Numbered from the stretch's first letter, positions 1-9,081 are shown. The stretch: 64,000 bases of DNA from Coprobacillus cateniformis (GCF_009767585.1 NZ_WSNW01000001.1:310001-374000), one strand, 5' to 3'. Notes: generated by a model from the letters alone, not told the origin. Numbers and translations are program-made.

Positions 1-238
1 TGAATAAAAACTCTAAAATTTTCGCAAATCCTATTAATCCAATAGCAGCACCCAATAAAACCTGAAATAAAAATAAGATATCATCTTTACGATGAGCATT
101 TTCTTTCTTTAAAATACCTGAGATAGCCTCCATTGTTCTATTAAAGATTCCAAGTATAACCATCATAGTTCCACCACTTACACCTGGAATTACATTTGCA
201 ATTCCAACAGCAATACCACCAATTAAATTTTTAATCAT
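1..238 (-). CDS. DUF368 family membrane protein, N-terminal part (polyprenyl-phosphate transporter)
   Basis: The first 79 codons of a gene that runs off the left edge of the window. The protein begins MIKNLIGGIAVGIANVIPG and continues with VSGGTMMVILGIF, the hallmark amino terminus of DUF368 proteins, followed by hydrophobic segments. Members of this family (PopT) were shown to recycle undecaprenyl phosphate across the cytoplasmic membrane, serving peptidoglycan and surface-polymer synthesis. The ATG at 236-238 is preceded by an AAAGGAGA ribosome binding site and by its own sigma-70-type promoter. It is the last visible member of the minus-strand run that starts with the pyridoxamine kinase. 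The family call is firm; the lipid substrate is inferred from the family. Confidence 0.88.
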   Translation of the reverse strand, partial: MIKNLIGGIAVGIANVIPGVSGGTMMVILGIFNRTMEAISGILKKENAHRKDDILFLFQVLLGAAIGLIGFAKILEFLF

Positions 239-270
239 GAATCCTGTCTCCTTTATTAAACATTAATGGT

Positions 271-299
271 ATTATACATAATTTGTATAGAAATGGCAA
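271..299 (-). promoter_or_regulatory. sigma-A promoter of the DUF368 gene
   Basis: On the minus strand TTGCCA (294-299) and TATAAT (271-276) are separated by 17 bp, a near-consensus housekeeping promoter about 33 bases before the DUF368 start codon. Confidence 0.75.
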
Positions 300-303
300 T
301 AAA

Positions 304-735
304 TCATTTTAACAATCTCCTTAGATCATCAGAAGTCCAAAAAGATTGAGTATACTCAATTAATTCATCTAACACCTTATGTTTCAATCGATAATAACTT
401 GCTCTTGAAAAATAAGGTATCCACCAGTCAGGATTATAAAAATTCAAATATTCACTCTCAATAAAGGAATAAGATTCTTTAGACATATGTGAGTGAATCT
501 GATTAATCATAGAAACAAAATTCTCTAATTCCTGTTTTCTCTCCATTTGTTGTAAAATCATTGCATCAGGTTTTTGATAATTCGTATCTCCTTCTTTAAC
601 TTTAAAAATATCAATCTGAGGATAATAATTATAATGCTGACTCAAATATAAAATATCTAATTGAGCCCTCTGATAACTTTTATAAATTTTTTTTGCCAAC
701 TTATCTTTTTGTTTTAATGTTAATTCTTTTTCCAT
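304..735 (-). CDS. small helix-turn-helix protein (ArpU / MPN403-like)
   Basis: A 143-residue, charged, all-helical-looking protein without signal peptide or membrane segment. The carboxy-terminal part has the pattern YFSRASYYRLKHKVLDELI, which resembles the sigma-region-4-like helix-turn-helix of ArpU/RinA-type regulators and of the MG284/MPN403 family found in Mollicutes and Erysipelotrichia. I chose the ATG at 733-735 because AGGAGG lies 9 bases upstream; the longer reading frame start at 765 has no such site. It sits 53 bases after the phosphatase gene and before DUF368 on the same strand. A DNA-binding role is inference from the C-terminal pattern alone. Confidence 0.6.
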   Translation of the reverse strand: MEKELTLKQKDKLAKKIYKSYQRAQLDILYLSQHYNYYPQIDIFKVKEGDTNYQKPDAMILQQMERKQELENFVSMINQIHSHMSKESYSFIESEYLNFYNPDWWIPYFSRASYYRLKHKVLDELIEYTQSFWTSDDLRRLLK

Positions 736-788
736 AAAAAAATACCTCCTACTATATATATTCATAAGTAAAAGGCTATTTTTCTTTT

Positions 789-1526
789 TTAAATTGTAAA
801 ATTTTCAATTAATTGCTCAATTTCTTCATTTTTAAGTCCGATTTGTAACAAGTATTCTTTACTACTTCCATAATGTTCTCTTAAGTAATCAAGTAATTCC
901 ATCATATATCTTGGGGAAGATTTCAAATATTGCTTGGCTTCTTCATTCTCCATCATTTTTGCCAATTCTTCATTGATTTCAATATTATTTTCATAAGACT
1001 CACTATAATCTTTAACGATATCATACTCATGACATCCCATAAGATCAAGTAACAAAGCAGCTGTTATCCCTGTACGATCTTTTCCAGCTGAACAATGAAA
1101 CATCACACCATCATATGGATACTTTAAGAATATATCAAATAAATCCTTAAATTTATTTTTCATTCCTTCCAACATATAAATATAAACGCCACCAAGATCT
1201 TTATACTGCTTGACTTCTTCTGGTACAATTGAGGCTTTCGTAGAATCAAAAAGATTCACTTCATAAAAATCAATATCCTGATCATCTACAAAAGGATTGA
1301 CTTGTTGTTCTTTTTCAAAATCACTTCTTAAATCAATAACTGCTTTCACACCATAGTCTTTTAATGCTTGAATATCAGCTTTTGAAGCATTAGCTGGTGA
1401 AGATGCACGAATATATTTATGTGATTTTGTATATGTTCCTGCCTGTGTTTCATATCCACCTAAATCTCTTGTATTAACCATCTTTTCTAAAACTATCAAA
1501 CGTTCTTCTCTTGTCATATATAACAT
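789..1526 (-). CDS. protein-tyrosine phosphatase (Y_phosphatase3 / LipA type)
   Basis: A 245-residue cytoplasmic phosphatase. It carries the catalytic P-loop HCSAGKDRTG (C-x5-R with the GKDRTG form typical of PF13350) near residue 145, and the N-terminal NTRDLGGY motif and central AVIDLRSDFEKE motif of the same family. Listeria LipA and related enzymes act on phosphotyrosine and sometimes phosphoinositides. The ATG at 1526 has AGGAGGG 7 bases upstream, and this ribosome binding site overlaps the end of the radical SAM gene, so the two are translated from one mRNA. The family assignment is firm; the physiological substrate is unknown. Confidence 0.9.
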   Translation of the reverse strand: MLYMTREERLIVLEKMVNTRDLGGYETQAGTYTKSHKYIRASSPANASKADIQALKDYGVKAVIDLRSDFEKEQQVNPFVDDQDIDFYEVNLFDSTKASIVPEEVKQYKDLGGVYIYMLEGMKNKFKDLFDIFLKYPYDGVMFHCSAGKDRTGITAALLLDLMGCHEYDIVKDYSESYENNIEINEELAKMMENEEAKQYLKSSPRYMMELLDYLREHYGSSKEYLLQIGLKNEEIEQLIENFTI

Positions 1527-1538
1527 CTCTATTCCCTC

Positions 1539-2180
1539 CTATTCTTCAAATGGACGAACACGCAATGTCACTCCAAGTTCATCACATATATTTTGACATT
1601 TCTTTATTTTTTCTTCACCAATGATATCAACTACACTCAAGACAACATGTGGTACATAATCCTTACATCTCACTGCAAAATCTAGCATTGCCTGATAAGA
1701 ATCAATACCAAAACGACTTCTTGTTAATTCATAATATTCTTGAGCATCAGGAGCATTCAAACTGATTGAAATCGTATCAATACGTCCTTTAATCATCGGT
1801 GTTATATCTTTTTTATGAATTAAGTTTCCTAAACCATTTGTATTCACGCGAATTGGCAAATCCTGACGATATAATTTGAGAATACCTGCAATTTGAATCA
1901 TATCATCGACTCTCTCAAATGGTTCTCCAAAACCACAGAAAACAACTTCTGCAAAATCATCTAAATCATACTTTTGAAACTCATGAACAATCTCCTCAAC
2001 AGTAGGCTCCTGTTTTAGCCATAATGTATTTGATTCAGTCATTTCTTTGGTTTGACGTAAACAAAATGTACATGCACATGGACATCTATTCGTCATATTT
2101 ACATAAACATGCACATTTGCTAAAGAATCTAATTCACCAATATCTATATAACTATTCTTGTATAATGTATATAATATCAT
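1539..2180 (-). CDS. TatD-associated radical SAM protein
   Basis: A 213-residue radical SAM enzyme. The cluster-binding motif is CPCACTFC (C-x3-C-x2-C) near residues 33-40, followed by the SAM-contacting GFGEPFE motif. It is short, lacking auxiliary Fe-S domains, and matches the TIGR04038 type usually found near TatD DNases, whose reaction is not known. The ribosome binding site AGGAGA is built from the last codons of the kinase gene upstream, showing an operon with almost no spacing (the kinase stop is at 2183). No tatD gene is present in the window next to it. The fold is certain; the function is not. Confidence 0.88.
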   Translation of the reverse strand: MILYTLYKNSYIDIGELDSLANVHVYVNMTNRCPCACTFCLRQTKEMTESNTLWLKQEPTVEEIVHEFQKYDLDDFAEVVFCGFGEPFERVDDMIQIAGILKLYRQDLPIRVNTNGLGNLIHKKDITPMIKGRIDTISISLNAPDAQEYYELTRSRFGIDSYQAMLDFAVRCKDYVPHVVLSVVDIIGEEKIKKCQNICDELGVTLRVRPFEE

Positions 2181-2182
2181 CT

Positions 2183-3016
2183 TTACTCTTCTCCTAATTC
2201 GTATAAGTATTCCTCAAAACATAATCCATAATAATTGGGAACTTGTGTTTTTTCACAATAATCAATACATTTGGAAGCAAATAGGGTTGCTCTTTTGACG
2301 CTCTCATAAAAACTATATCCGTTTAAATAACTGCCAGCAATCACTGAAGAAATAACATCTCCTGTTCCACAACGATCTTCACCAATGCGATCAACCATAA
2401 CAATTTGGTAATCTTCACCTTGATTGTAAATAAAATTTAATATTTGTTTTTCATTAAAAGGAATACCTGTCACAACAATATGTTGTGGTCCCTGTTGAGA
2501 AAGTTGTTGACACATTTCTTCAAGTTCATCAAAAGTTGGTAAAGTTGTTGGATAAGGCCTATCAACAAGTGTAACCAGTTCTGTTAAATTAGGTGTCATT
2601 AAATCAGCGTATTGTACCAGTTGTTTCATTTTTGCACACATCTCAGGTGTATAAGTTGTATAGAGTTTGCCATGATCACCCATAACTGGATCAACAAGCA
2701 CAAATACTCCCTCCTGTTTAAAGGTCTGAATAAAATCAATGACAATATCAACCTGCTCCTTTGAACCTAGAAACCCTGTTGCAATTGCATCAAATTCTAA
2801 ATGTAAATCTTTATATGTCTGAATATAGTCACTCATTCTTGATGTGTAATCATCAAAATAAAAAATTGGAAACTGTGTATGAGTAGATAAAATAGCAGTT
2901 GGAATAGGCACAGCCTGTATTTTCATTGCCGAAACAATCGGTGCCATTGCTGCAATAGAACATCTTCCAAAACCTGTAATATCATTAATTAAAGCCATAC
3001 GTTTTTGTCGTTGCAT
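2183..3016 (-). CDS. pyridoxamine/pyridoxal kinase
   Basis: A 277-residue ribokinase-fold kinase of the PdxY/PdxK type that phosphorylates pyridoxal or pyridoxamine in B6 salvage. Visible signatures are the N-terminal INDITGFGRCS, the LVDPVMGD motif, the TPNLTE motif and the anion-hole catalytic motif EDRCGTGDV with the base Asp. I chose the ATG at 3014-3016 (MQRQK...) because GAGGTG lies just upstream; the longer frame to 3139 would cross the divergent promoter of the pentapeptide gene. It is the first gene of the tight minus-strand operon with the radical SAM and phosphatase genes. The distinction from HMP kinase (ThiD) rests on overall similarity and on the absence of thiamine genes nearby. 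Confidence 0.87.
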   Translation of the reverse strand: MQRQKRMALINDITGFGRCSIAAMAPIVSAMKIQAVPIPTAILSTHTQFPIFYFDDYTSRMSDYIQTYKDLHLEFDAIATGFLGSKEQVDIVIDFIQTFKQEGVFVLVDPVMGDHGKLYTTYTPEMCAKMKQLVQYADLMTPNLTELVTLVDRPYPTTLPTFDELEEMCQQLSQQGPQHIVVTGIPFNEKQILNFIYNQGEDYQIVMVDRIGEDRCGTGDVISSVIAGSYLNGYSFYESVKRATLFASKCIDYCEKTQVPNYYGLCFEEYLYELGEE

Positions 3017-3102
3017 TTGATTCACCTCATTTTTGTACATTTTATCATATTTCAAGTCAAAAGAGAATGAATTTATGTTATGATAAAGAATGAGGTGAAA
3101 AT

Positions 3103-3723
3103 ATGAGAAAAGCAAATCTTTCAATGACTGAAAAATCATCGCTATATAACCATATTGATGAAGAGTTAGTTCAATTCATGCAATTTGAAAATGAAACATT
3201 AACCAATAGACAAGAACAAGGAAAGGAATTTAAAAATTGTTATTTTGAAAATATCGTATGTGAAGATGTTAATTTTGAAAATAGCTATTTTATGGATATT
3301 ATTTTTAAGAATTGTGATTTATCTAATGTAAAATTCTATTCTTGTTTGTTTCGAAGAGTTGAATTTGTAAATTGTAAACTTATGGGTACAGATTTTTCAG
3401 AATCAGTTTATGATAATGTATCAATAAAGGATTGTCTTTGCCGCTTTGCAAATTTTGCTTTTATGAAAAATAAAGAAGTCCAGTTTATCAATTGTGATTT
3501 TCAAAATGCAAGTATTATAGAAACAAACTTAAAAAAGACAGTATTCCAAGAATGTGCTTTCCATCAATGTGAAGTTCAACATTCATCATTTTATAATATA
3601 GATTTATCAAACTGTGATTTATCAAACATTATAACAACACCAGAAGATATCAGAGGTGCTATTATTGAGAGTTATCAAGCATCGTCATTAATACATCTTT
3701 TAAGAGTTAAAGTCAAAGAATAA
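3103..3723 (+). CDS. pentapeptide-repeat protein (Qnr-like fold)
   Basis: A 206-residue protein made largely of pentapeptide repeats with the A(D/N)LXX-like spacing: FKNCYFENIV, FENSYFMDI, FKNCDLSNV, FINCDFQNA, LSNCDLSNI. Such repeats build a right-handed quadrilateral beta-helix. Similar length and C-terminal tail occur in Qnr/MfpA-type proteins that mimic DNA and protect gyrase, but many chromosomal members have no known role. GAGGTG precedes the ATG at the correct distance. The gene is divergent from the pyridoxamine kinase, sharing an 86-bp intergenic region, and ends in an intrinsic terminator. Quinolone protection is possible but unproven. Confidence 0.85.
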   Translation: MRKANLSMTEKSSLYNHIDEELVQFMQFENETLTNRQEQGKEFKNCYFENIVCEDVNFENSYFMDIIFKNCDLSNVKFYSCLFRRVEFVNCKLMGTDFSESVYDNVSIKDCLCRFANFAFMKNKEVQFINCDFQNASIIETNLKKTVFQECAFHQCEVQHSSFYNIDLSNCDLSNIITTPEDIRGAIIESYQASSLIHLLRVKVKE

Positions 3724-3748
3724 AGTCAATCGTTCAGATTGACTTTTT
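3722..3748 (+). terminator. intrinsic terminator (bidirectional use likely)
   Basis: AAAGTCAATC and GATTGACTTT form a perfect 10-bp stem with a 5-base loop followed by a T-run, directly after the pentapeptide gene stop. The convergent GGDEF/EAL gene ends at 3751, so the same stem can stop transcripts from the other side. Confidence 0.85.
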
Positions 3749-3750
3749 GA

Positions 3751-5946
3751 TTATAAATATTTATTAAATTCGTCAATAGGAAGAGGTTTAGAAAAAATAT
3801 ATCCCTGAATCATATCGCACCCAATTGTTTGTAAAAACTGCTGTTGTTCTTTAGTTTCAACACCCTCAGCAACTGTGTATATATCTATACTTTTTGCCAT
3901 ATTAATCACCGATTTAATAATTTCATAACTTCTAACCACATTATAATTATCCTTTAAGAAAAAGCGATCTAATTTAATGACATTAATTGGTAAGTCTTTT
4001 AAGAGATTTAAAGAAGAATAGCCACTACCAAAATCATCAATTGAACAAAGGAAACCATGAGCCTGTAATTCAGCAACAATAGTTTGAACTCTTTTGACAT
4101 CTTCTAATAAAATATTTTCTGTAATTTCTAATTCTAATAATTGATCAGGAATTTGATATTTTTCTTTAATTTTCACATATCTCTCAATAAAATCATGTTG
4201 ATATAAATGCAAACGTGAAATATTCACCGAAATAGGAATAACATTTTGATGTTGAGAAATACGAGAAGACATATATTGACAAACACTTTCAAAAACATAC
4301 TCATCTAATTTTAAAATAAATCCATTCTTTTCAAAAAGTGGAATAAAATCATTAGGCATAATCATTTGCTGTTGAGAATCAATCCAACGTACCAATGCTT
4401 CTGCACCTAAAATCTTCTCACCATTCACATTAAATTTAGGCTGTAAGAAGAAAACAAATTCTTTATTTTCTAACGCTTTATCCATCTTTGATTCAATATC
4501 AGCCTCTTTTAATAAATGTTCACGCATCTGAGAATGATAAAAGTAATAATACTCATTCACATTATGTGATAATGCATTCAAAGCAAGATGACTGCAATCT
4601 ACCAAATGATCCATCGTATGTATATGCTTATCATCTTCCTGACAACAAATCCCAAATTTCATAACAGTTTCTCTTTCATATCCATTGTTATGAAGAAATT
4701 GCCTTAAATCCTGATTGATTTCTTGACATATTTTGACAATATCTTTTTTATTATGATAATGACACATGAATAAGAATTGATCAGCATTCATGTGACAAGC
4801 TATACAATATTCAGTGACATATTTTTCTAACAAAGCAGCCAATTCTTTTAAAACAAAATCACCAAACTGGTATCCATTTAAATCATTAATGATTTTAAAA
4901 CCATCAATATCAATATAAATAACTGCCCAGCTTCTATTCTCTTGAGCAAGCAATTTTTGCCCTTCCATTTTAAATTTCTGATAATTGTATAATCCTGTAA
5001 GATGATCATAAAAAGCTAAATTTTCAACAACTCTTTTATGTTTTCTATGATTTAATAAATACAGCAAAACAACAAACCCTATAGAGCCTATAATAATTAA
5101 TGATAATACAATAGTATGTAAAATAATATTATTAGCCTGTTCCATAATTGCAGCATTAGGAATAATAGAAACAACATACCATTGTTCTCCTATTGACATT
5201 GGAACATAACAAAACACATTTGTATTATCATGATAATTAAACAATGCAATTCCCTTTTGCTGATGAGCCAATGAGTTTTTAAACGATTCAATATCAGCAT
5301 TATTATTTTTTTCTAAATCAATAATATCAAATAGATTTTGAAAAGTCCTATTTGCATTCTTATGATTTGTTCTAATTAAGACATCTCCATCTGTATTAAC
5401 AATGTAAGAAAACCCTAAATTATTATAGAATGATAAAGAGAATTTATCAGCTATATAAGAAACCTGACTCTCTTTAATCAAATATCTATGTTCATCCCTA
5501 ACATAAGTTCCTATAACCTTTATTCCAGTCTTATCATTAAAAAAAGGATCAATAATACCACTTTCTTCTTTATACAATTGACTTAATTGCAAGATTTTAT
5601 CACGATCGATTGCATGTTCACCCGTTTTATCAATATATTTATTCTGAAGTGTATCAATATAGAAATAATTGATATATTCATGACTTGGAATTTCTGCAAT
5701 TTTTTTTGCCAAATGATCTTTTGAATTGACAATATTATTTAAAACATTCCTTAAATTTTCAGTATCCTTTTGTAAATAAATATTCAAAGACTTCTCTTCT
5801 TGTGATGTTGTTTCTAAAATATCATCTACTGATTTATCCCATAAAGATTCCTGTACATAATCAATATAAGAAATCATTGTTATTGTAACAATAGCAATCG
5901 CAAAAAGACTGCCTAAAATAAAGACAGGTATTTTCTTATTCTTCAT
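3751..5946 (-). CDS. membrane receptor with Cache-like sensor, degenerate GGDEF and intact EAL domain
   Basis: A 731-residue protein. A transmembrane helix near residues 8-28 and a second near 275-297 enclose a roughly 245-residue extracytoplasmic sensor resembling dCache. The GGDEF domain (about 310-460) has MNADQF where the active-site GGDEF motif is expected, so cyclase activity is unlikely. The EAL domain (about 485-725) keeps EALVRW, NISRLHL, ELEITEN, DDFGSGYSS, IKLDRFF and AEGVET, the c-di-GMP phosphodiesterase residues. I chose the ATG at 5946, not the GTG at 5952, because AAGGAGG then has 7-base spacing. It lies 18 bases after the solute-binding lipoprotein gene in one operon, suggesting the lipoprotein delivers a ligand signal to this receptor. 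Confidence 0.9.
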   Translation of the reverse strand: MKNKKIPVFILGSLFAIAIVTITMISYIDYVQESLWDKSVDDILETTSQEEKSLNIYLQKDTENLRNVLNNIVNSKDHLAKKIAEIPSHEYINYFYIDTLQNKYIDKTGEHAIDRDKILQLSQLYKEESGIIDPFFNDKTGIKVIGTYVRDEHRYLIKESQVSYIADKFSLSFYNNLGFSYIVNTDGDVLIRTNHKNANRTFQNLFDIIDLEKNNNADIESFKNSLAHQQKGIALFNYHDNTNVFCYVPMSIGEQWYVVSIIPNAAIMEQANNIILHTIVLSLIIIGSIGFVVLLYLLNHRKHKRVVENLAFYDHLTGLYNYQKFKMEGQKLLAQENRSWAVIYIDIDGFKIINDLNGYQFGDFVLKELAALLEKYVTEYCIACHMNADQFLFMCHYHNKKDIVKICQEINQDLRQFLHNNGYERETVMKFGICCQEDDKHIHTMDHLVDCSHLALNALSHNVNEYYYFYHSQMREHLLKEADIESKMDKALENKEFVFFLQPKFNVNGEKILGAEALVRWIDSQQQMIMPNDFIPLFEKNGFILKLDEYVFESVCQYMSSRISQHQNVIPISVNISRLHLYQHDFIERYVKIKEKYQIPDQLLELEITENILLEDVKRVQTIVAELQAHGFLCSIDDFGSGYSSLNLLKDLPINVIKLDRFFLKDNYNVVRSYEIIKSVINMAKSIDIYTVAEGVETKEQQQFLQTIGCDMIQGYIFSKPLPIDEFNKYL

Positions 5947-5964
5947 CTTCACCCCTCCTTATTT

Positions 5965-7215
5965 TTACTTTTTTATAAGTTCTAACGCTGCTTCTACAGT
6001 CTCACCCTGCAAAAGAAGCTGTACGCCAGATCTCGTATGAGTCCACATTTCATAATCAATTAATTGATTACTACCAAGAATACTCTGTTGATCATTCAAA
6101 TATTTATTAAGTGGTTGAACTGCTTTATTAGTAGACAATTGATTATTATTTAAAGGACTAAAAGAACATTGATTATCAACAAATTTCCACATTTCTTCAG
6201 TTTGAGTCATATACTCAATAAATTTTTTAGCTTCTTCAACATGTTTTCCTTTAGCATTCACGCAAAGTCTTGTATCAATATTCGTCACCAAAACTGACCC
6301 ATTATCTAAAATAGGATAAGGATGAACTTCGAACTTTAATTCAGGAGCCATCTTTTCCATTCGTACTGCAGCCCAAGCGCCAGTAAGCATAAAAGGATTT
6401 TCACCTTTACTAAACTGTGTTAAATCATCTTGAGTTTTTTGTGTTTTGAGAGTTGCTTTGGCATCTACAAATTTATTTTTTATGAGTTTTTCTACAAGTT
6501 CATAACCAGGTCTCATATAATCTTTTAAGATTTGAGAATCATTATTCATTTTTTCAATAATTTCTCTATAATTTTCTTCTTGATAAAGCGGATATAATCC
6601 TTTAGCAATGGCTATTGTTTTTAAAGATATATCATTATTGGCAACAAGTGGTGTTATTCCTTGATCAACAAAATATTGACAGACTTTCATGAACTCATCT
6701 TCATTTTGAGGGATTGATTGATTATGTTTTTTCAAAAGATCTAAATTACAATACAGTCCAAAAGCAGAAATCGTTGATGGAACATAATAAATCTGACCAT
6801 CCTCATCTTTCATCTGCTCTAAAGATCTCTGACTAAAGTTTGAAATTGTTGAAAGATCAGATAAGTCCTCAAAATACCCACTATTTTTAAATTTTTGAAG
6901 ATATTCTTTATCAATCATAAAAATATCATCAATAGAACCATTCTTTAGTCTTTTTGAAAGAATATCATAATAATCTGTTCCTTTAACACTTTCATATGAA
7001 ATCTGAACATGGGGATGATCTTTCATATAATTTTGAAGTGTTTCTTCAATCGCAACAACATTTATAGCTTCACTTTTATAACCAAAAAAAGATAAATTTA
7101 TAGTTTCTTCATCTTGAGGAATAATAATATTTCTTGATTGATTGTTTTGACATCCTAGACATAATATGAATAAAGAGAATGTTATTATTACTTTAACAAA
7201 CTGTTTTATTTTCAT
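5965..7215 (-). CDS. ABC-type extracellular solute-binding lipoprotein (sugar-binding class)
   Basis: A 416-residue family 1 solute-binding protein. The N-terminus has a positively charged start, a hydrophobic stretch and the lipobox-like CLGC with Cys22 as the lipidation site; the residue at -3 is Cys rather than Leu, which is unusual. Downstream segments FSKGENPFMLTGAWAAV and EEAKKFIEYMTQ are typical of carbohydrate-binding members. There are no permease or ATPase genes beside it. The only operon partner is the GGDEF/EAL receptor, so a sensing role is more likely than a transport role. A strong promoter and inverted repeats lie upstream. Confidence 0.87.
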   Translation of the reverse strand: MKIKQFVKVIITFSLFILCLGCQNNQSRNIIIPQDEETINLSFFGYKSEAINVVAIEETLQNYMKDHPHVQISYESVKGTDYYDILSKRLKNGSIDDIFMIDKEYLQKFKNSGYFEDLSDLSTISNFSQRSLEQMKDEDGQIYYVPSTISAFGLYCNLDLLKKHNQSIPQNEDEFMKVCQYFVDQGITPLVANNDISLKTIAIAKGLYPLYQEENYREIIEKMNNDSQILKDYMRPGYELVEKLIKNKFVDAKATLKTQKTQDDLTQFSKGENPFMLTGAWAAVRMEKMAPELKFEVHPYPILDNGSVLVTNIDTRLCVNAKGKHVEEAKKFIEYMTQTEEMWKFVDNQCSFSPLNNNQLSTNKAVQPLNKYLNDQQSILGSNQLIDYEMWTHTRSGVQLLLQGETVEAALELIKK

Positions 7216-7250
7216 AATATCATCCTCTCTTTATCAATTTTTTCAAATTA

Positions 7251-7279
7251 ATTATATCATTGAAAAAATTGAAAAGCAA
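7251..7279 (-). promoter_or_regulatory. sigma-A promoter of the lipoprotein-EAL operon
   Basis: TTGCTT (7274-7279) and TATAAT (7251-7256) on the minus strand, separated by 17 bp, lie about 36 bases before the lipoprotein start. Confidence 0.78.
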
Positions 7280-7553
7280 TTTAATCAGTATACTAATAAT
7301 AAATTAATGAACTCATCATTTCATTCTCTTGCTTGATAGATTACTTAATCTATCAATAAGACAATCATAGCTATTTTTCTTATCCATCGAATCATTTTGA
7401 TTGTTTATAAACTTAATCAATTTCTATCGTATCCAATTGATAGCTAGAAAAACATGAGAGCAAATTTAGAAAAGACTCTCTCAAAGACAATAAGCAATTA
7501 GACAAAAAACAAGCAGAACAATACAATGCTTTATACACCACTTATTGGAAAAT
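7280..7553. other. intergenic region with a 10-bp inverted repeat
   Basis: Noncoding, AT-rich. It holds a perfect inverted repeat TTGATAGATT/AATCTATCAA with a 4-base spacer at 7333-7356, and further scattered TAGCTA and GATAGCTAG words (about 7369-7448). They lie 55-190 bp upstream of the lipoprotein operon promoter and could be operator sites. No open reading frame here looks real. Confidence 0.45.
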
Positions 7554-7579
7554 AAAAAAAGGAACAATTTCTTGTTCCT
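7554..7579 (-). terminator. intrinsic terminator of proS
   Basis: On the minus strand GGAACAA, a 4-base loop and TTGTTCC are followed by seven T residues; the stem begins on the proS stop codon. Confidence 0.88.
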
Positions 7580-9017
7580 AGTAAGCTCTTGCAAAATAAA
7601 CAATATGCTTAGCCTTTTTACCACATATAGGACATACGCCATCAACTTGTGCTTCTGTGTCAATACAACGAGATGTAGCAGCCGTTTCTTCTTTGATTCT
7701 GACTTCACATTCTTCATCTCCACACCAAGGTAATTTAATATAACCACCCTTAGTATTTAAAATATCCTTGAATTCTTCAAATGTTTTTGCATTTGTAATA
7801 TGGTCATTTCTAAATGCTAAAGCCTTTTGATACATTTCTTCATGTATATCATCAAGTAATTGTAATAGTGTTTGAGATAAGTTCTCATCTAATGATAAAG
7901 TGATTTTTTCACCATTAACACGTTTAGCAACAACACATTGACCATTTTCTAAATCTCTTGGACCAACTTCTAAACGTAATGGAATCCCACGCATTTCTGC
8001 TTCTGAAAATTTCCAGCCAGGTGATTTATCAGTTGCATCTACTTTGACTCTTATTCCATGTGCTTTGAGTTGTTGTTCTAGTTCATAAGCTTTATCTAAA
8101 ACACCATCTTTTTGTTGTTGGATAGGAATAATCATTACTTGCGTTGGGGCGACTCTTGGCGGTAATACCAATCCATTATCATCACCATGAACCATAATAA
8201 TTGCTCCTAAAAGTCTTGTTGAAACTCCCCAAGATGTTTGATGAACATATTTCTGTTTGTTATCTTTATCTAAGAATTGAATACCAAAAGCTTTTGCAAA
8301 ACCATCTCCAAAATAATGAGAAGTTCCTGATTGTAAAGCTTTACCATCATGCATCAAAGCTTCAATTGTATAAGTCTCTTCAGCACCAGCAAATTTTTCT
8401 CTTTCAGTCTTTTTTCCAGTTACCATAGGAATAGCTAAAAGATTTCTTGATGTTTCCTCATAGATATCAAGCATTTGCATCGTCTCAGCTCTTGCCTCTT
8501 CTTCTGTTGCATGAATTGTATGGCCTTCCTGCCATAAGAATTCAGAACCTCTTAAGAAAGGTCTTGTTGTTTTTTCCCAACGGACAACACTACACCATTG
8601 ATTATATAATTTAGGAAGATCACGATATGAATTCACGATCTTTGCATAATGTTCACAAAACAATGTCTCAGAAGTTGGACGAATTATTAAATTTTCTTCA
8701 AGATTATCTAATCCACCTCTTGTAACAACTGCACATTCTGGTGCAAAACCTTCTACATGATCTGCTTCTTTTTGTAGTAATGATTCAGGGATTAACATCG
8801 GCATATAGACATTCTCATGTCCAGTTTCTTTAAATTTTTTATCCATGTATGCTTGAATCATTTCCCATAAAGCATATCCATACGGTCTATAGATTATGAA
8901 TCCTTTCACACTTGAATAGTCCATCAGCTCGGCTTTACGACATACATCAGTATACCACTTTGCAAAGTCAACGTCTCTTGATGTGATTGCATCATTTTTC
9001 ACTTTGTTATTTGCCAT
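7578..9017 (-). CDS. proS: prolyl-tRNA synthetase (short, archaeal/eukaryote-like type)
   Basis: A 479-residue class II aminoacyl-tRNA synthetase that charges tRNA-Pro. The length is that of the ProS group 3 enzyme, which lacks the YbaK-type editing insertion of the E. coli enzyme. Motif 2 is seen around KTTRPFLRGSEFLWQEGHT, the proline pocket around TSHYFGDGFAKAFG, motif 3 around HGDDNGLVLPPRVAPTQ, and a C-terminal zinc-binding-like segment has cysteines in CGDEECEV and CPICGKKA. I chose the ATG at 9015-9017, which has AAAGGGGT upstream, over the longer frame to 9062 that would overlap the promoter. The gene stands alone with its own promoter and terminator. I saw no T-box leader. Confidence 0.95.
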   Translation of the reverse strand: MANNKVKNDAITSRDVDFAKWYTDVCRKAELMDYSSVKGFIIYRPYGYALWEMIQAYMDKKFKETGHENVYMPMLIPESLLQKEADHVEGFAPECAVVTRGGLDNLEENLIIRPTSETLFCEHYAKIVNSYRDLPKLYNQWCSVVRWEKTTRPFLRGSEFLWQEGHTIHATEEEARAETMQMLDIYEETSRNLLAIPMVTGKKTEREKFAGAEETYTIEALMHDGKALQSGTSHYFGDGFAKAFGIQFLDKDNKQKYVHQTSWGVSTRLLGAIIMVHGDDNGLVLPPRVAPTQVMIIPIQQQKDGVLDKAYELEQQLKAHGIRVKVDATDKSPGWKFSEAEMRGIPLRLEVGPRDLENGQCVVAKRVNGEKITLSLDENLSQTLLQLLDDIHEEMYQKALAFRNDHITNAKTFEEFKDILNTKGGYIKLPWCGDEECEVRIKEETAATSRCIDTEAQVDGVCPICGKKAKHIVYFARAY

Positions 9018-9053
9018 TTTTATACCCCTTTTTCTTTCAATATTTACTTTTCT

Positions 9054-9081
9054 ATTATACAAGATTTTATATAAATTGCAA
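9054..9081 (-). promoter_or_regulatory. sigma-A promoter of proS
   Basis: TTGCAA (9076-9081) and TATAAT (9054-9059) on the minus strand with a 16-bp spacer, giving a leader of about 30 bases before the proS start. Confidence 0.8.

Noticed and set aside
7481..7747. A frame on the minus strand crossing the proS 3' end
   Set aside because: It is an out-of-frame shadow of proS that also crosses the proS terminator.
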